A stretch of DNA of 64,000 nt from Globisporangium splendens (lineage: Eukaryota; Oomycota; Peronosporomycetes; Pythiales; Pythiaceae): the NCBI GenBank assembly GCA_006386115.1, contig VFIW01000009.1, positions 837,083 through 901,082 of the forward strand, written 5' to 3'. Of this stretch, positions 43,201 to 55,121 are shown piece after piece. The notes under the pieces are model-generated. The model was not told the DNA's origin and did not search any database. It saw nothing but the letters and a program-made list of their open reading frames with translations. Numbering within the stretch: the first letter of the stretch is position 1; every line of letters begins with the position of its first letter. A program made the translations under genes and the position numbers.

Positions 43201-46200
43201 AAACGGCAGATGATACCTTTGGGTCCCAGGATAATCGTTTTTTCAGTCCTGGATGGAGCGCGTCAAGTCCCGTGGACCCTGTGCCAGAAAAAGTTGTGAC
43301 GCCGCGAGTGCAGCCTCCAGAAGAGAACGCTGCAATAACACCAGCACACGCCGTGACGCCACGTGCAAAGCCTGATGAAGAGAATGTTACAGCAAATGCA
43401 GCATACCAACAGCATGAACCAGAACATGTGGTGACGAAAGAAGCAGCAGTGTCAAAGGAAGTGCCAGAAACGTTTGCTGATGCGAGCAGTAAGAATCAGG
43501 ATAAAGCCCAAAGCGCCTCAGCTCAGCTACCGCAGCATACGTCACCTCTAAAGCAGCTAAAGTCGCCTCCAAAACAAGTGAAAGGCAGCAAGAAAGAGAA
43601 GTTGAAACGAAATACTGCAGAAGTCAACTCGAAGAAGGAAGGTCGAGTCGATGCCAAGGAGCTTGAGCGGGGCGAACAACTTCTTCAGCGTCTGAGAGAT
43701 TTAGTTGTCGAGTCTACAGCAGCGATGACCCAAGACTCGTTGATGTCGTCGCCAATGCCGGACGTTCGAGTTTCACAAGACACTGGAAGCCAATCCGTGA
43801 AAACACCACAAGCGCCTCTTTGCTTTCCTCGACTGCGGATCACTCGACGACTCGACTTTGAGTCGATGGAGAAGAGTGTAAAATCACGGACTAAGCAAGA
43901 AAACTGTGTGCCTGAACCTCCGTCGATGGCGCTCGAGATTCCAAAGCCCCTGCCATCAGAAGCACTGAAACCATCGACTCCGGAATTAACCCCAGAGGAC
44001 GAACCAGATTTTGATTTGTTACCTGCACCAGCGTTCAATCTTCTTCCGCAGGACACAGTCTCGACAGAGGACGAGCCAATGAACACTTCCGAATGCGATG
44101 GGCTGCCCGCTGCGCCAACGTTTAATCTTCTTGGGCAAGGCGCGATTCAAGCGGACGACGACCAAATGGACTCATCCGAATACAATGCACTGCCCCCTGC
44201 TCCAAAGTTCAATCTGCTGGGACAAGGCACAGGTCAAGCAGACGGCGACTCAATGGACGCACCCGAACAGGATGTGGCGCTTCCTGCGCCAACGTTCACT
44301 CTTCTAGGAACCATTGAGCCAGTAATACGTGAGTCTGCGAAGAAGCCGCGGAGGTCATTAGCGCTGAAAAGTGCTCCTTCGGCACCTAGTCATGACGTTT
44401 CCGCTCTCCCCATCGAGTCGGCGATCCCATCACGGTCAGTGCCAATCACTCCGGTGGATGTCACAACACCACCACCACGGACCAAACCAGAACGCAAATC
44501 CGAGGTCTCGTCACTTGCAGTACAAGAGCACACGATTATTGAGATCGACGACGATGTGGGCGAGCCAGTGATGACTTCTTCCAGTACAACTGCAGCAAAG
44601 ACAAAGCCAATTATCTTCGACGTGGATGATTTCGAGGCGCCAGCGACTGCCGCACACGAGGATTCTAAAAAGGAAACACCCATGAAGAGCACATCGCAAG
44701 TCAAAGTCCAAAGTTCTGGGCATCTCTCTGGTGCAACGCAGAACGATAGCTGCGCTGTGTGCACCGAAGTGGAGTCCTACGAAGACGATCCGATAGTGTA
44801 CTGCGACGGATGCGACCTTGGCGTGCACCAATTCTGCTACGGGATAGCATCGGTACCGAGCGGGAAATGGTTTTGTGATAGTTGTGCCGACGGAGTTGGG
44901 AAAGGGAAGGCGCAATGTGCACTGTGCCCTCTTCGTGGAGGTGCTGCGAAGAAGACGCTGTGCGGCCGCTGGGCTCACGTTCAATGCTTCATGTGGCTGC
45001 CAGAGCTGCAATTGGTGCAAGAACGCGATGTTTTGACGCTCGGGTCGCTCAAGAACCTCGACCCCGATCGCAACACGTTGGATTGCAGTCTCTGCCACTC
45101 TCGGAAAGGGCAAGGCATTGTGCAATGTGCGTACAAGCGCTGCATGGACGCTTTCCACGTGAGTTGCGCGTCATTTGCAAAGTACAAGTTGACCCAGGAG
45201 GAGCAAGGAGACGGTGGAGAGACGCTGTTTCTAGCGTACTGCCCATTGCATCGACGCAAAGAGAAGAGCCCCGTGGCTCAGAACACCAAGTCCAAGGAAG
45301 AGCAAGCCCAGAAAACACCTGCGAAGACCCCCATTGCTGACAAAAATGCGACTTCGCCGAGTGCGCTGTTTTCGCCGAACGACCACGATTCAGCGCAAAA
45401 GTTTCGCAAATTCCGTCGCTTGAAGCGCAAATACGATGCGACACAGACGTCATCTAAAGAGGCAACCGCGTCTCCTGTTGCATCTACTGACCGTCGATCG
45501 TCATGGGGGAAGCGAATCAAGCGCTCGCAGCAGTACACCAATGGGGAGCGAGCGCGTGCGGTCGCCATGGCGAAGATGTTTATCGAAGACGACGTCGAAG
45601 TCCAGGGCGAAGACGACGAAGACGATGACGAGGATATGGATGAGGAAGCTGACGCGTTCGACGACTCGTTCATCAACGATTCGTCGCAGCTGCTGTACTC
45701 GCCCGACTCGACTCCTGGTTCTGCCAACAGGACGGGTGCGAACGGTTCAAAAAAGAGAAAACGGTTCTCACCAGGCGATATGCGCGCGATCTATGCGCGA
45801 TCTTTGATCGAATCCCAGGATCTGCCCGCGTTTGCTGCACGTCGCGGCCAACGAGACTTCGGCGCGCTGCCAGCGAATGGGATAATCAATGCGTGTCTGC
45901 AGGAGCTCAACCAGCCGCTTTCGTCGACATCGTCGTTGACGCCTCGATCGAATCAGGAATCGCCGATGTCGCTGGTGTCGCCTCCTTCTGCTGCCAGTGG
46001 GATAACAGAGTCGCATCGTGCTGCGACGCCGACCACACCTGCGTCAACGGATAAACTCTCGAAGAGACTGTGGGGCAACACACCGAATGAAAGGAACAAA
46101 CAATTCAGCGCACCTCGCGTTGGAAGGTTTTCTCCAAGCAGTTCCAACACGGAGCCTGAGCGTCTTGACGGCAGCTTCCTCGATGATGACGACGATGATT

Positions 46201-47637
46201 TTGAAACCAGCGAAGTCGCGCCACCGAGTTTCAATCTGTTATCAACGGCAGTGAAAGCTACGCCTCGAACAACCACGCAAGAGCCAAAGCCGATGCCTCC
46301 AAAGCCACTTCCACCTGTTGCCGATGAGACAAAAGCTCAGTCTGCTGCGGAGGAAGAGCGGTCTCTGCAGGCGCGAATCGAGGCGAATCGGTTGAAGGCT
46401 TTGGAGAAACTACGCGAACGACAAATGAAGCTGGCGCAAGCTCAATCAAACTCATCCAGCAATAGCGCCGGCGTTGTGGCTCAACAAAGTGCGACACGGA
46501 ATCCTCTTGTGCACTCAGTACAATCCCAAGCAGCAGATAATTCCATATCGAGAGTCAATCATGTGATCCCTCCTCCATCGACATTTTCAAGTGTGGGGTC
46601 TTTGCAGGCGGCAGTGCTTCGTGTAAGCGATGGCAATGCAGTCCCGGAGCCACCTTCATTCAGTTTGTTTCCTCCGACGCTGATTGCCGAAACGACGACA
46701 GACGCTACTTTCAGCAGCAACATGAGAGTGCCGAAGAACTCAACCATGCATGGGAAGCCTCCATCGATCACCGAAGAGACAGAGCGAACAAGCGCTACTT
46801 TCAACAGCATCAGCATGGCGCCGAAGGATTCGACGATACTCAAGATGCCTCCACTCGTACCGCAAGTAATCGTTCTCGTGAATCCGACATTTTCACAATC
46901 AGCTGGGTTTCCTGCTCTTGTAGCCAAGAAAACGCCGGATTGTGCCGTTGAAATTGAGAATTCGCTCGAAGCAGATGTGCTCGTGAGCGCACGATGTGCA
47001 GTGATTTGGATGACATCCCAGCAATTCCTTGCGCTCGATCGACAAAGTCGGGGAAGTGACATCTTGAGCCATCCTCGATTCCGCTCGTGCTCCAGTATCT
47101 TCAAAAAGTTGATATTCGCGATCCAAGTGGACACCCACGATGCTGGTTCGGTGACCAGTAGAACTGCTAGTCTTCAGCGCCTTGCTGGCAACACCAGCGT
47201 GGAAATCGTCCTCCGGTCCAGTCACGACGAGTTGAGTTGTCATATCTTCAGTGTTGCGAGGTACGTTGTCGCACGTTCTTTTTTTTCATTGCAGAAGGCG
47301 GCAACACTCACTTCACCCATCCTAACCTGTGGGATGTGTTTGTCTGTTCAGGAAGGAGAAAGAAAGCGGGTTTAGCTTAGTACCTACGACCAGTGCCACG
47401 GAAGCTAGAGGAGATGGTCTCGATGCCAACTTCCTGCGCCGTCTCGCGTACTTTCGAACCATCCCGTGCTTGTCCTATGGGAGCTCGCTCTCGTTGAGCT
47501 TCCGCTTCCACAATTTCGATGCCGCGCAAGTGCCTGTAAAAAAGTTCAATCAGATGCACTGGAGACGCATGCTGCCGTGGATTACAGACGAGATGGGAAA
47601 GCAGATCCAGGATTATATTCTCTCTACCGGTGCATAG
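40242..47637 (+). CDS. FANCM: FANCM/Hef-type helicase fused to RanBP2 and PHD/ePHD zinc fingers, 2 exons
   Basis: Exons 40242-47260 and 47352-47637 (intron GTACGT...CAG) give about 2434 residues. Order: RanBP2-type finger at 55-80 (WACQSCTLLNASGRTTCLVC); FANCM-type SF2 helicase with SLPTGLGKT (about 284), VVIDEAHRA (386), LALSATPGA, ATCIAEEGLDIGEVDLIVSF and IQRMGRTGRKR (about 730); a long disordered part; a PHD finger (CDGCDLGVHQFCYG, about 1500-1550) followed by an extended PHD (CGRWAHVQCFMWLPEL, CAYKRCMDAFHVSCA, to about 1670); an acidic patch; and an ERCC4-like C-terminal region split by the intron. FANCM remodels stalled forks and anchors the Fanconi core complex; PHD-ePHD pairs usually read histone H3. 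Start MDDDEWDDELL chosen over the upstream one because it begins the conserved acidic head. The C-terminal assignment is the least sure. Confidence 0.85.
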
Positions 47638-47676
47638 TGATCAAAATCAGGAGCTTATTTCGGTTGTATGCTGCGC

Positions 47677-49539
47677 TCACGATTTGAACGATGAGATGAC
47701 GCGAATGGCGGCATCGAGAGTCTCGTCGTCCTTGCAGAACGCGAGGCGCACGACCCCAGGCGCCAGCTGATGCTCTGGACGCGTGAAAAATGGAGACGTC
47801 GGGATCACGGCCAGCTTGTAGTCCTTGCAAAGCTTGTACGCAAATTGGTAGTCCGGATATTGCTGACAAACCCACAAAACAACAAGCAAAAGGTTAGTTA
47901 GCTAGTGGAAAACACCATGCAGACGACCAAATAATGCGAGGTCGCACCGGCTTTGGAAGTTCGGGGGTGATCTTGATGTCGGTAAATTCCTGAAAGACGG
48001 GCAAGTGCGTGACGTTGCAGCACACAAAGTATCCACCTTCGGGCACGATAGGACGCCAGTTCGCTTCCGTCAACGCACCGACAAGGCGGTCTCGTTTCGC
48101 CTAGGATGAACAACCGATTCGATGTTTAATTTCAACAAATTATTGAGAAAGCAGAAAACATCACAAACCTCCAAAGTTGCCTTGAGTTCATCCAGGTAGC
48201 CGTTCGTTTGCACCTGCTTGAAGCATGACGCCATCGCAACCTCGAGAGGGGTCGTACCGCAAAATGGGACCGTGCTGTGCGCTTTCGTGATCGCTGAGGT
48301 GAGGTGCTCGGGCGCAATCGCGTACCCAACGCGCCAGCCCGTGCACGAAAACGTCTTTCCAGCACTGAAAAGAGAAATCGTGCGGTCAAAGAGACCGGGG
48401 AATGACGCGATGCGCTCGTGTTGAAGACCATCGTATGCCATGAACTCGTACACTTCGTCCGAGAGAATGAGCACATGCGGGTGCTTCTTCAGTACTTCCG
48501 CGATCTGTTCCAGCTCATGCTTCGAAAACACTTTGCCCGTCGGGTTGTGCGGTGTATTGAGCACGATCATCTTCGTGTTTTTTGTGATGATCTTGTCAAG
48601 TTTGTCGAGATCGATGCGGAAATCGCCCGACGAGAACGTCGCATTGGTACTGCGGCGACTGAACTCTTGCTGCTTCTCGGGCGACAACTCGAACGGGATG
48701 CCGACCGTTTTGATCCCGAGCAGCGTCGACACGGTCTTGTACGCGTCAAAGTACGGCTCGAACGTTACCACTTCGTCGCCCTATGCATACGCACACATAT
48801 GTAAAAGAACAATGAGCGGACGCTCAACAGCAGCCAGGAACACACACAAAGGTGAGTCTTACAGGCTCCAGAAGTGCAGCCATAATGGACGCGATGCCCT
48901 CTTGCGCACCATTGAACGTGACGATCTCCTTCATCGGGTTCAGCTCGCGCTTGAGCAATGGCGAGTACATCTCGGCGAGCACGTTCACGTAGTCCACTTG
49001 GCCACCAGGACGCGTGTACTGGTTGTGGTTCCCATTAATCGCATCAATCGCGGCTTGCTTCACAAACCTGCACGCGAAAATAACAATGACACGTTAAGAC
49101 AACCGCGAATCCAAGAACAAGATTTTACATGAGAATCCATTCATTCTAACGCAGTGCGCCAACGCTATCAATTCATGGATTCACCCTATACATTTGCTAC
49201 TATACATAACTCAAAATCACAAACGCAATACAAAGACCCATGTACGTAGCACACACAGCGGCGCAATACCGAAGCGCACCCTGCTCGAGATACCAGACTT
49301 CCTACCAATCGAACGTACTCTGGTGTGTGGAACGACGGGAAGCCCTGGCCGAGGTTCACAGCGCCGTGCTGTGCGGCCAGCAGCGAGATCTCGGCGAACA
49401 CGTTGTTGCCGATGGCCGCGACGCGCGTGCTGATACTGCGGCATGCAGTAGCAGTGGCAGCAGCCGCATTTGCTCCGCGCAGGCGCAGCGGCGTCGTCGC
49501 CATGGCGGCGCGCGCCAGCATCTTGGCCGTCAGCACCAT
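47677..49539 (-). CDS. Class I PLP aminotransferase, kynurenine aminotransferase/cysteine-S-conjugate lyase type, 5 exons
   Basis: Complement exons 49539-49319, 49067-48863, 48780-48169, 48100-47948 and 47862-47677 join in frame to 458 residues. The fold-type I signature is complete: VNLGQGFPSFHTPEFV, NQYTRPGGQ, VTFNGAQEGI, EPYFDAYK, LNTPHNPTGKVF, ILSDEVYEFMAYDG and the PLP lysine in SLFSAGKTFSCTGWRVGY (about Lys 284). GWRVGY and PHNPTGKVF are typical of kynurenine-oxoglutarate transaminase/CCBL proteins, which also accept glutamine, methionine and cysteine conjugates. The leader (MVLTAKMLARAAMATTPLRL) suggests mitochondrial import. Its stop lies 39 bases from the stop of the convergent helicase gene. 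Confidence 0.92.
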
Positions 49540-49671
49540 GCTCCTCGATGACTTTGACTGGGAAAGCTGCGAGTTGAACTTGGGAGGGGGGGAGTGAGTG
49601 TGCGGGTGAAATAAGACACACCGTACCGTGGACGACACAATGATATGCACACAGTACCGTGCCCGCATGTG

Positions 49672-51261
49672 TTATGAGGCACAGATCGCGAACATGGGTG
49701 CGATCATAACACTCTCGAAGCGCAGCACAATGAAGAGCACCTCCATGAGCCAGTGCTGGACGCCCGCGGTCGCGAGGTTCGCGTACGCGCCGCCGAAGTG
49801 CATCGTGCATCCGGGTGACGTCTGATGCATACTCGTGGGCTCGAAGCGCAGGATCGTCATCGAGCGCGACCAGGACTGTGCCTCGCCGACGCAGCGGTGC
49901 ACATTGTGCGCACCGTCAAAGCTACGGATGAACAGCACGAAGTCGCGCTCGCGCCGGATGCGACCAATGAGCTCCACGGACCGAGAAATGCGGTTTGTGT
50001 GCGGGTTGCAGATCGCGCGGTACACAATGATCGCGTCGTTGCTCACACGCTGCAGGAGGTGAATCTAAGCATATGCATTCAGTATGGGTTAGCGTATATG
50101 GCCTGACAGATGCACTGAGAATTCTCATACACATACCGTGATGTACAGCGACGGACTGAAGAAACTCGAGTAGCTCTCGGTCGTGACCTTGTCCCACGTC
50201 TTGTTCAAGAGCTCTTCCGCCCAGATGTGCGGGAAAAACTTGGAGAACGTGAACTTGACCGTGGCGTCTTCGATCTTGCGGCGGTCACTCCACCCGAGCA
50301 CGCTGAAGCCCATGCTGCGGAACGACGGATCACACACCTGCGCGTCCGTCTCCTTCATCGTCTTGTCCACGAGTTCGCGCCACCGCTGCGGCGTCACGGG
50401 CTCGAAGCTGCTCTCGACAAGCTTCTTTTCCGCCTACTCAATGCAAACAGATGTCATCCAAGACAAAGAGATGAAATTTCATTGCATTGCATTGCCAGCC
50501 ATTTTGATGATTGCAACGCTTGCGGACCTCCAACAAAGCTTTCAGTTGCTCAAGATTGTTCACGTTTGCCGATTCACCCGTCAAATGGTGCTGGAGCAAG
50601 TCGTTCTCCTGCTCGAGGGTTTCTTTTTCGCTCGTCAATTTCAACAAACGGACTTGGGACTCCAGTCCGGCGATCGCTTCCTTGACGCGTATAATGCTTT
50701 CCTGCATGCACACATGCATGTAATCGCAGAAAGCACTGAGCAGATGCACACATAATAACACTGTTTATCGTATACATGCGCAAATGCCTTGCATACCTTT
50801 TTGCGCTCCATGAAGCGCCGCTGCACTTCCCGGTGCTTGAGTCTGCGCTCCTCGGCGGAGGTCCGTTTGCGCGTCGCTTTCCGCTTCCTCCCTCCTCTGC
50901 CCGTTTTCTGTTGACGTGTAGTACCCGCACAGTCTTTCGGTCCGACGTCCGCCTTGCTGCTCTTTTTTGCCTTTGTGCATACACTAATACCAGCAGCGTC
51001 AATACTCCTTGCTGGTGCTTTCGGAACCGGCGTCGTGACTCCAGGACAGCGCATGTCGGGGCTGTTCGTGACGCTGGCAGTACTGCAACTTGTGGTGTTG
51101 CCATTGCTGATGGCTCCCATCGCCACAGGCGCCACTGGATGCGCAGGCGCCTGCGGCTGCAGCAGGTACTCGAAGATCTGCTGGTCCGTGTCGCTCCACT
51201 GCTGCGGCAGCAGGTCGAAGTCGTCCAGCGGCGCAATGGCGTCGCCGCTGCGCCACGCCAT
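49672..51261 (-). CDS. bZIP transcription factor-like protein with START-like C-terminal domain, 4 exons
   Basis: Complement exons 51261-50797, 50701-50528, 50433-50137 and 50064-49672 join in frame to 442 residues. The basic region is clear (KRTSAEERRLKHREVQRRFM, then ERKK at the exon 1 end) and runs into a heptad zipper in exon 2 (ESIIRVKEAIAGLESQVRLL, EKETLEQENDLLQHHL). Exons 3-4 hold a START-like region (VTPQRWRELVDKTMKETDAQ, FPHIWAEELLNKTWD, VSNDAIIVYRAICNPHTNRI, SMTILRFEP). The QRRFMERKK basic motif departs from the usual NxxAAxxCR core, as in many oomycete bZIPs. It shares the coil-then-START order with the genes at 1.9-12.9 kb, but has a proper basic region. It probably acts in the nucleus; the ligand of the START-like fold is unknown. 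Intron 2 uses an unusual donor (GTCCGC). Confidence 0.85.
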
Positions 51262-52108
51262 ACTCGCTCGCCCCTTTTTCTTCTTCTTGTCTTGGCTGTT
51301 CAGGCAAGTCAGCTCTCGATAAAGTTAGTTCTTTTCCCCACGACAAGTCACTATAAGCTTATTTAAGGGGAGATGGTTTAATTTCGGTGAGTGTATCCAA
51401 ATTCATAAATAGTATTCTTTATGATAATTGTAGAGTGAAATTACGGATAGGAGTAATTACGGAAATATGGTATTTTGTAGATCATATCCCATGGCCGCAT
51501 AAACCGTATTGTCTGCATACTGAAATCAAATTAACGTACCGACCACACGCAAAAATAGAATCGAAACTGGACTGATAATGGAGGGATTCCCGTAGGATTT
51601 TGTACACCACCCAAGTATGTGCGCTTCACACGCACGCCGATGAGCTGAGAGATCCTAAACGAGGAGCGCCGACGCACCAAGACAAAACGACCAAAATTGA
51701 CATCGGCGTCGCTGAACAAAACACCGACAGAAACGCAGGAGACGGGAAAATTTACCAGACACCGCAGTAAGCTCGCCACAAATAGCCGCCTTGAAGTACC
51801 CGCGCTCGCTCTCCCACATGTAATGCGTCACGCCGCGAGCCCGCAGCATCGTACCACCGCTCCAAATGTCAGTCAGTCAAACCGGCATGTCAAACTCACC
51901 ACTTGCGCTCATGCGCGCAAAACACCAAAACTCGCGCCAACTCGCAGCATGCCCTATCTCTCAAATTTGCTGTAATTCACATGTGTGATGCCAACAGTCC
52001 ACAAATCTGGATCGTGGTTTCGTGTTTTATACAAATTGTGCGCATTTTTCATTGTACAAGGGACATCTTAATGGAATATGTAGTTGATAGTTCTAAAAGT
52101 ACGGTTTC
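51262..52108. other. No gene recognised
   Basis: AT-rich promoter region of the bZIP gene to about 51560, then short frames. Complement frames at 51530-51850 (for example MLRARGVTHYMWESERGYFK) may be gene scraps, but I cannot place them. Confidence 0.4.
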
Positions 52109-52560
52109 TGTAAGAGGCTATCCGAGACAGCCTCAAACACGGCACGCACGCTTGCGCTTGAAGAGGAAGACTTGAGAGGAACTTGGCAAAATTGCAACTG
52201 AATTGAAATGAGCTTGTGGTTCCTGACACTACATGTAAAACACCACTAGGGCACCTAGAGGTTTTATGCATAAAACCTAAACATCCAAAATAAACCTACG
52301 ATATGCACATTTTAACCTTGGGTACACTTGGTGAGGTTAAACCAGGCGACGCTCGAGAATCTTGAAGAGAACGTTCTGGAAGATTCTCCGTGATGTGATT
52401 GGCTTCATCCACTCACACCAAGTGCCAGTGACACGTCGCCGTCGTCACCAACTGGACTCCAATCAGGAACCATCATCTTTACGTCTAGAGTGCTATTGTG
52501 CGTAATCACGCCGAATCTCAATGATTGCGGGCGACCAACACTCAACTCAGACAATGACGT
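52109..52560 (-). repeat. LTR related to the Gypsy LTR below, inverted and interrupted
   Basis: Read on the complement, this stretch carries the same blocks in the same order as the Gypsy LTRs: a ggttcctgattgg block, gtgtacccaaggtt, taggtttt motifs, caggaaccacaagc, and an end gaggctgtctcggatagcc with tcttaca. Its last 90 bases match the end of the LTR at 60309-60933 better than that at 53298-53946. A SINE-like element (52589-53141) sits just beyond it, and further LTR sequence may continue at 53157-53297. No internal element sequence is attached, so it is a solo or truncated LTR. Confidence 0.65.
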
Positions 52561-52588
52561 CACCTGCGCGTGTGGGGATCACTTTTGT

Positions 52589-53141
52589 GATAAAGAATCT
52601 ATTGAACTTAGAGTTTAAGATTCCCCGGGGAAGAGAATTGGTGGGTTCTCAGCTATCATATCCTGCCGTAACACAAGCATTCTCACACTTGCGTCCGGGT
52701 TTTTCGTCATTTTCTAGTTTTTCTGGCATTTGTAGTTTCTTCGTGTGCCATTTTGTAAATGGCTTTGTTCGTTGTTGTACGTTTTGGCTGTGCTTTGTCA
52801 GCCTTACTTGCACTTGTGAACGTCGCGCTTCGATGCTTCGATCACGTCTCGAGTCACAGAGCCGGTAGGCTCTGTTCCGGGGGTCTTGTGCTGCGCGGTG
52901 TGGTGGCCGCAGACAACGGGTAATAGTGCGGCGTCCTGGTGGGCGTCACAGCTGTGCTTCGTGGCGGATTGACCACGACATAGGGTCCGCAGTCATGCTC
53001 ATAGTGATCGTGCATTCCATTCCTCACAACCCCAGGGCCTCCAAGAAGGAGGGATTCTCTCCCTGGGATGGTCCGGTCCAAACTGGACCGCTGAGGCTGG
53101 AACTGGACCGCTTGAGCTCTACTGGGAAAAACGGAGGATGG
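52589..53141. mobile_element. SINE-like insertion, copy 2 (single repeat unit)
   Basis: Same element as at 4479-5747, with the ends gataaagaatctattgaac and gggaaaaacggaggat, and near-identical flanks of the minisatellite. It is flanked by 15-base duplications (ggggatcacttttgt) at 52574-52588 and 53142-53156. It is 553 bases long and has only one minisatellite unit (near 52878-52920). It is non-coding. Confidence 0.75.
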
Positions 53142-53297
53142 GGGGATCACTTTTGTAACCAGACACTTCCGAGTTACGCAGCACGGTACGTGCGTGAGGA
53201 AGTGTGTGCATGACTTCTCTCAAGCACTCTGTTCCAAGAGCTGTTGCCTGCTTCCTGCAGTGCAACGATCGGTTACCTATAGGTCTCTATAGAGTAA

Positions 53298-53946
53298 TGT
53301 AATGGGCTATACCTAGCCATTACATGAAGGTGGATCTGTCCACAGATCTAGTGTGCCACACACCACCTTCAGTGTGCATTGTGGAGAGACAATTAACAAA
53401 GGGATTACGGTACGACAGTCCCCACATGCACATGTGACGTCATCCCATGACGTCACGAGCGCTCTCTGTGCTGATCAGTGCAGAATGTTGTTCACATGTA
53501 CTAATCAGTACAGAGTGATGGCATCCATGTACTAATCAAGTACTGAGTGATGGTTCCTACTTGGGAAACTGCACAGGTGATGAGACCAACGTGTCTCTGC
53601 CACCTAAAGTGAGTGGCTGTAGCCAATCACTTTGCAGGGAATTTTCCACGGGACTTCAAGTTCAAGCTTCTCGAAGATCTCGTGGGTTCAACCTCAGTGT
53701 ACCCAAGGTTTTATATATCATATTCATAGGTTTTATTGTGTATGTTTAGGTTTTAGTTATAAAACCTCTAGGAGCCCTTGGGGTCATTTTAAGTAGCGAC
53801 AGGAACCATAAGCTTTTCAATTCAGTTGCAATTTTACCTCCAAGCCCTCAAGTCGTTCTTCTCTCCCTCCAAGTCGGGATCGCTTCCTCGTCGCACAAGC
53901 GTGTGTGCCGTGTTTTGGGGACTGTTTGGAACAGCGCCCCATTACA
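53298..53946 (+). repeat. Left LTR of the Gypsy element
   Basis: It starts tgtaatggg and ends ccccattaca, the standard TG...CA with a longer inverted match. Just inside the left end tgtaatgg pairs with ccattaca 10 bases on. The last 35 bases can fold (ggggactg / cagcgcccc). It is followed after two bases by the primer site. Confidence 0.85.
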
Positions 53947-53948
53947 CC

Positions 53949-53966
53949 TGGTAGCACTTCGAGCGG
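53949..53966 (+). promoter_or_regulatory. Primer binding site of the Gypsy element
   Basis: tggtagcacttcgagcgg lies two bases after the left LTR. Its complement ends in CCA and contains a TTCGA-like GCTCGAAG, as expected for a tRNA 3' end; the tRNA was not identified. Confidence 0.6.
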
Positions 53967-54072
53967 TCCTTCCAACGACCCAGTGAAGCGAAAAGGTTTG
54001 ACGACGCGGCTTTGAGCACGTCGCGCATTCCTGTCCAAGACCGAAGACCCTGCGAGCATCCTTGTCTGGGAC

Positions 54073-55121
54073 ATGGATGCTACAGGAACCCCACTCGGTC
54101 CAGCAGTACCGGAAACTGTCGAGTTGACTATTGAGGGTTTCCCTCACTTGTCTTCTCATGAGTGGATGGCGCTTGAGCGCATGCGAGATGTCATCGGAGA
54201 GGCTGCTGTGGTCAGTCTGCTTCGATCGGCGTCTCCGGAAGACCAGAAGAGCGCGGTGGTCAGCTTCATGCACCACGAGATCATGTCCTCCCGGAAGCAG
54301 GTCGCAACCCCTGTTTCCTCACTCAGGACGGTGCCATTGAAGCTTGACGTCTCTCCGTATCGCGGCGGAGAGAACGAACCTCTCTCGAGATGGTTCGTGG
54401 AGTTGGATGCAGCCATCACTGCAAGACAACTGCGAGACCCTTCGCAGCAAGTGTTGTTCGCGATGTCCAACCTTGCGGGTCGTGCGAAGAGCTGGGCGTA
54501 TGGCAAGCGTTTAGCCGATCTAAACTGCTTCCCCAGCTACGACCATTTCAAGACCGAACTCAAGAAGGCGTTTGAACCTCCACAGAGTGAGTTCCGTGCG
54601 CGCGCCGAGTTCCTCAAGCTTCGTCAAGGCCGTTTCGACCTTCACTCGTATGCACAACGTGCTCGCTACTTGGTGTCGAGCATCGTTGACGAGCCGATTG
54701 ACGTTTCGACGCAAGTTGTGACGTTCATGGCGGGTCTGAACGATGGTCCGATTCGGAACCAACTGTTCCGCGAGTATCCCAAGACGCTGGATGAAGCCAT
54801 TGAACGTGCGATGCAAGAAGAGTTCAGTATGAAGCAAGCCAAGTTCCAAGGGTTGCGTCGAGACCAATGCGGCAATCGAATGTTGCGCATGATGGTCCCG
54901 AGCCTATGGACATCTCGTACATTTCCACGCCTGGAAATGAGCGTCCTCGCAACGATGGGAAGTGTTTCCGTTGCGGGAAGCCGGGTCACTTCGCTCGGAA
55001 CTGCAAGGTGTCTTTGCCGGGTCGGCAAACGACACAGAGTGCTCGTTCGAACAACCACGATCGTTCTTACGGTCGTCGGTTCGATCGGTCACCTGGGCCA
55101 AAAAACGGGAATGGACAGTAG
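54073..55121 (+). CDS. Gypsy gag, one frame break
   Basis: The frame from 54073 gives the capsid-like part (MDATGTPLGPAVPETVELTI, then FVELDAAITARQLRDPSQQV and RFDLHSYAQRARYLVSSIVD). Near 54860 the frame shifts by one base, and the nucleocapsid part continues in the next frame (DGPEPMDISYISTPGNERP, then the zinc knuckle CFRCGKPGHFARNC), ending at a stop at 55121. The gag of related elements carries both parts in one frame, so the break is damage or a sequencing error. Confidence 0.85.
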
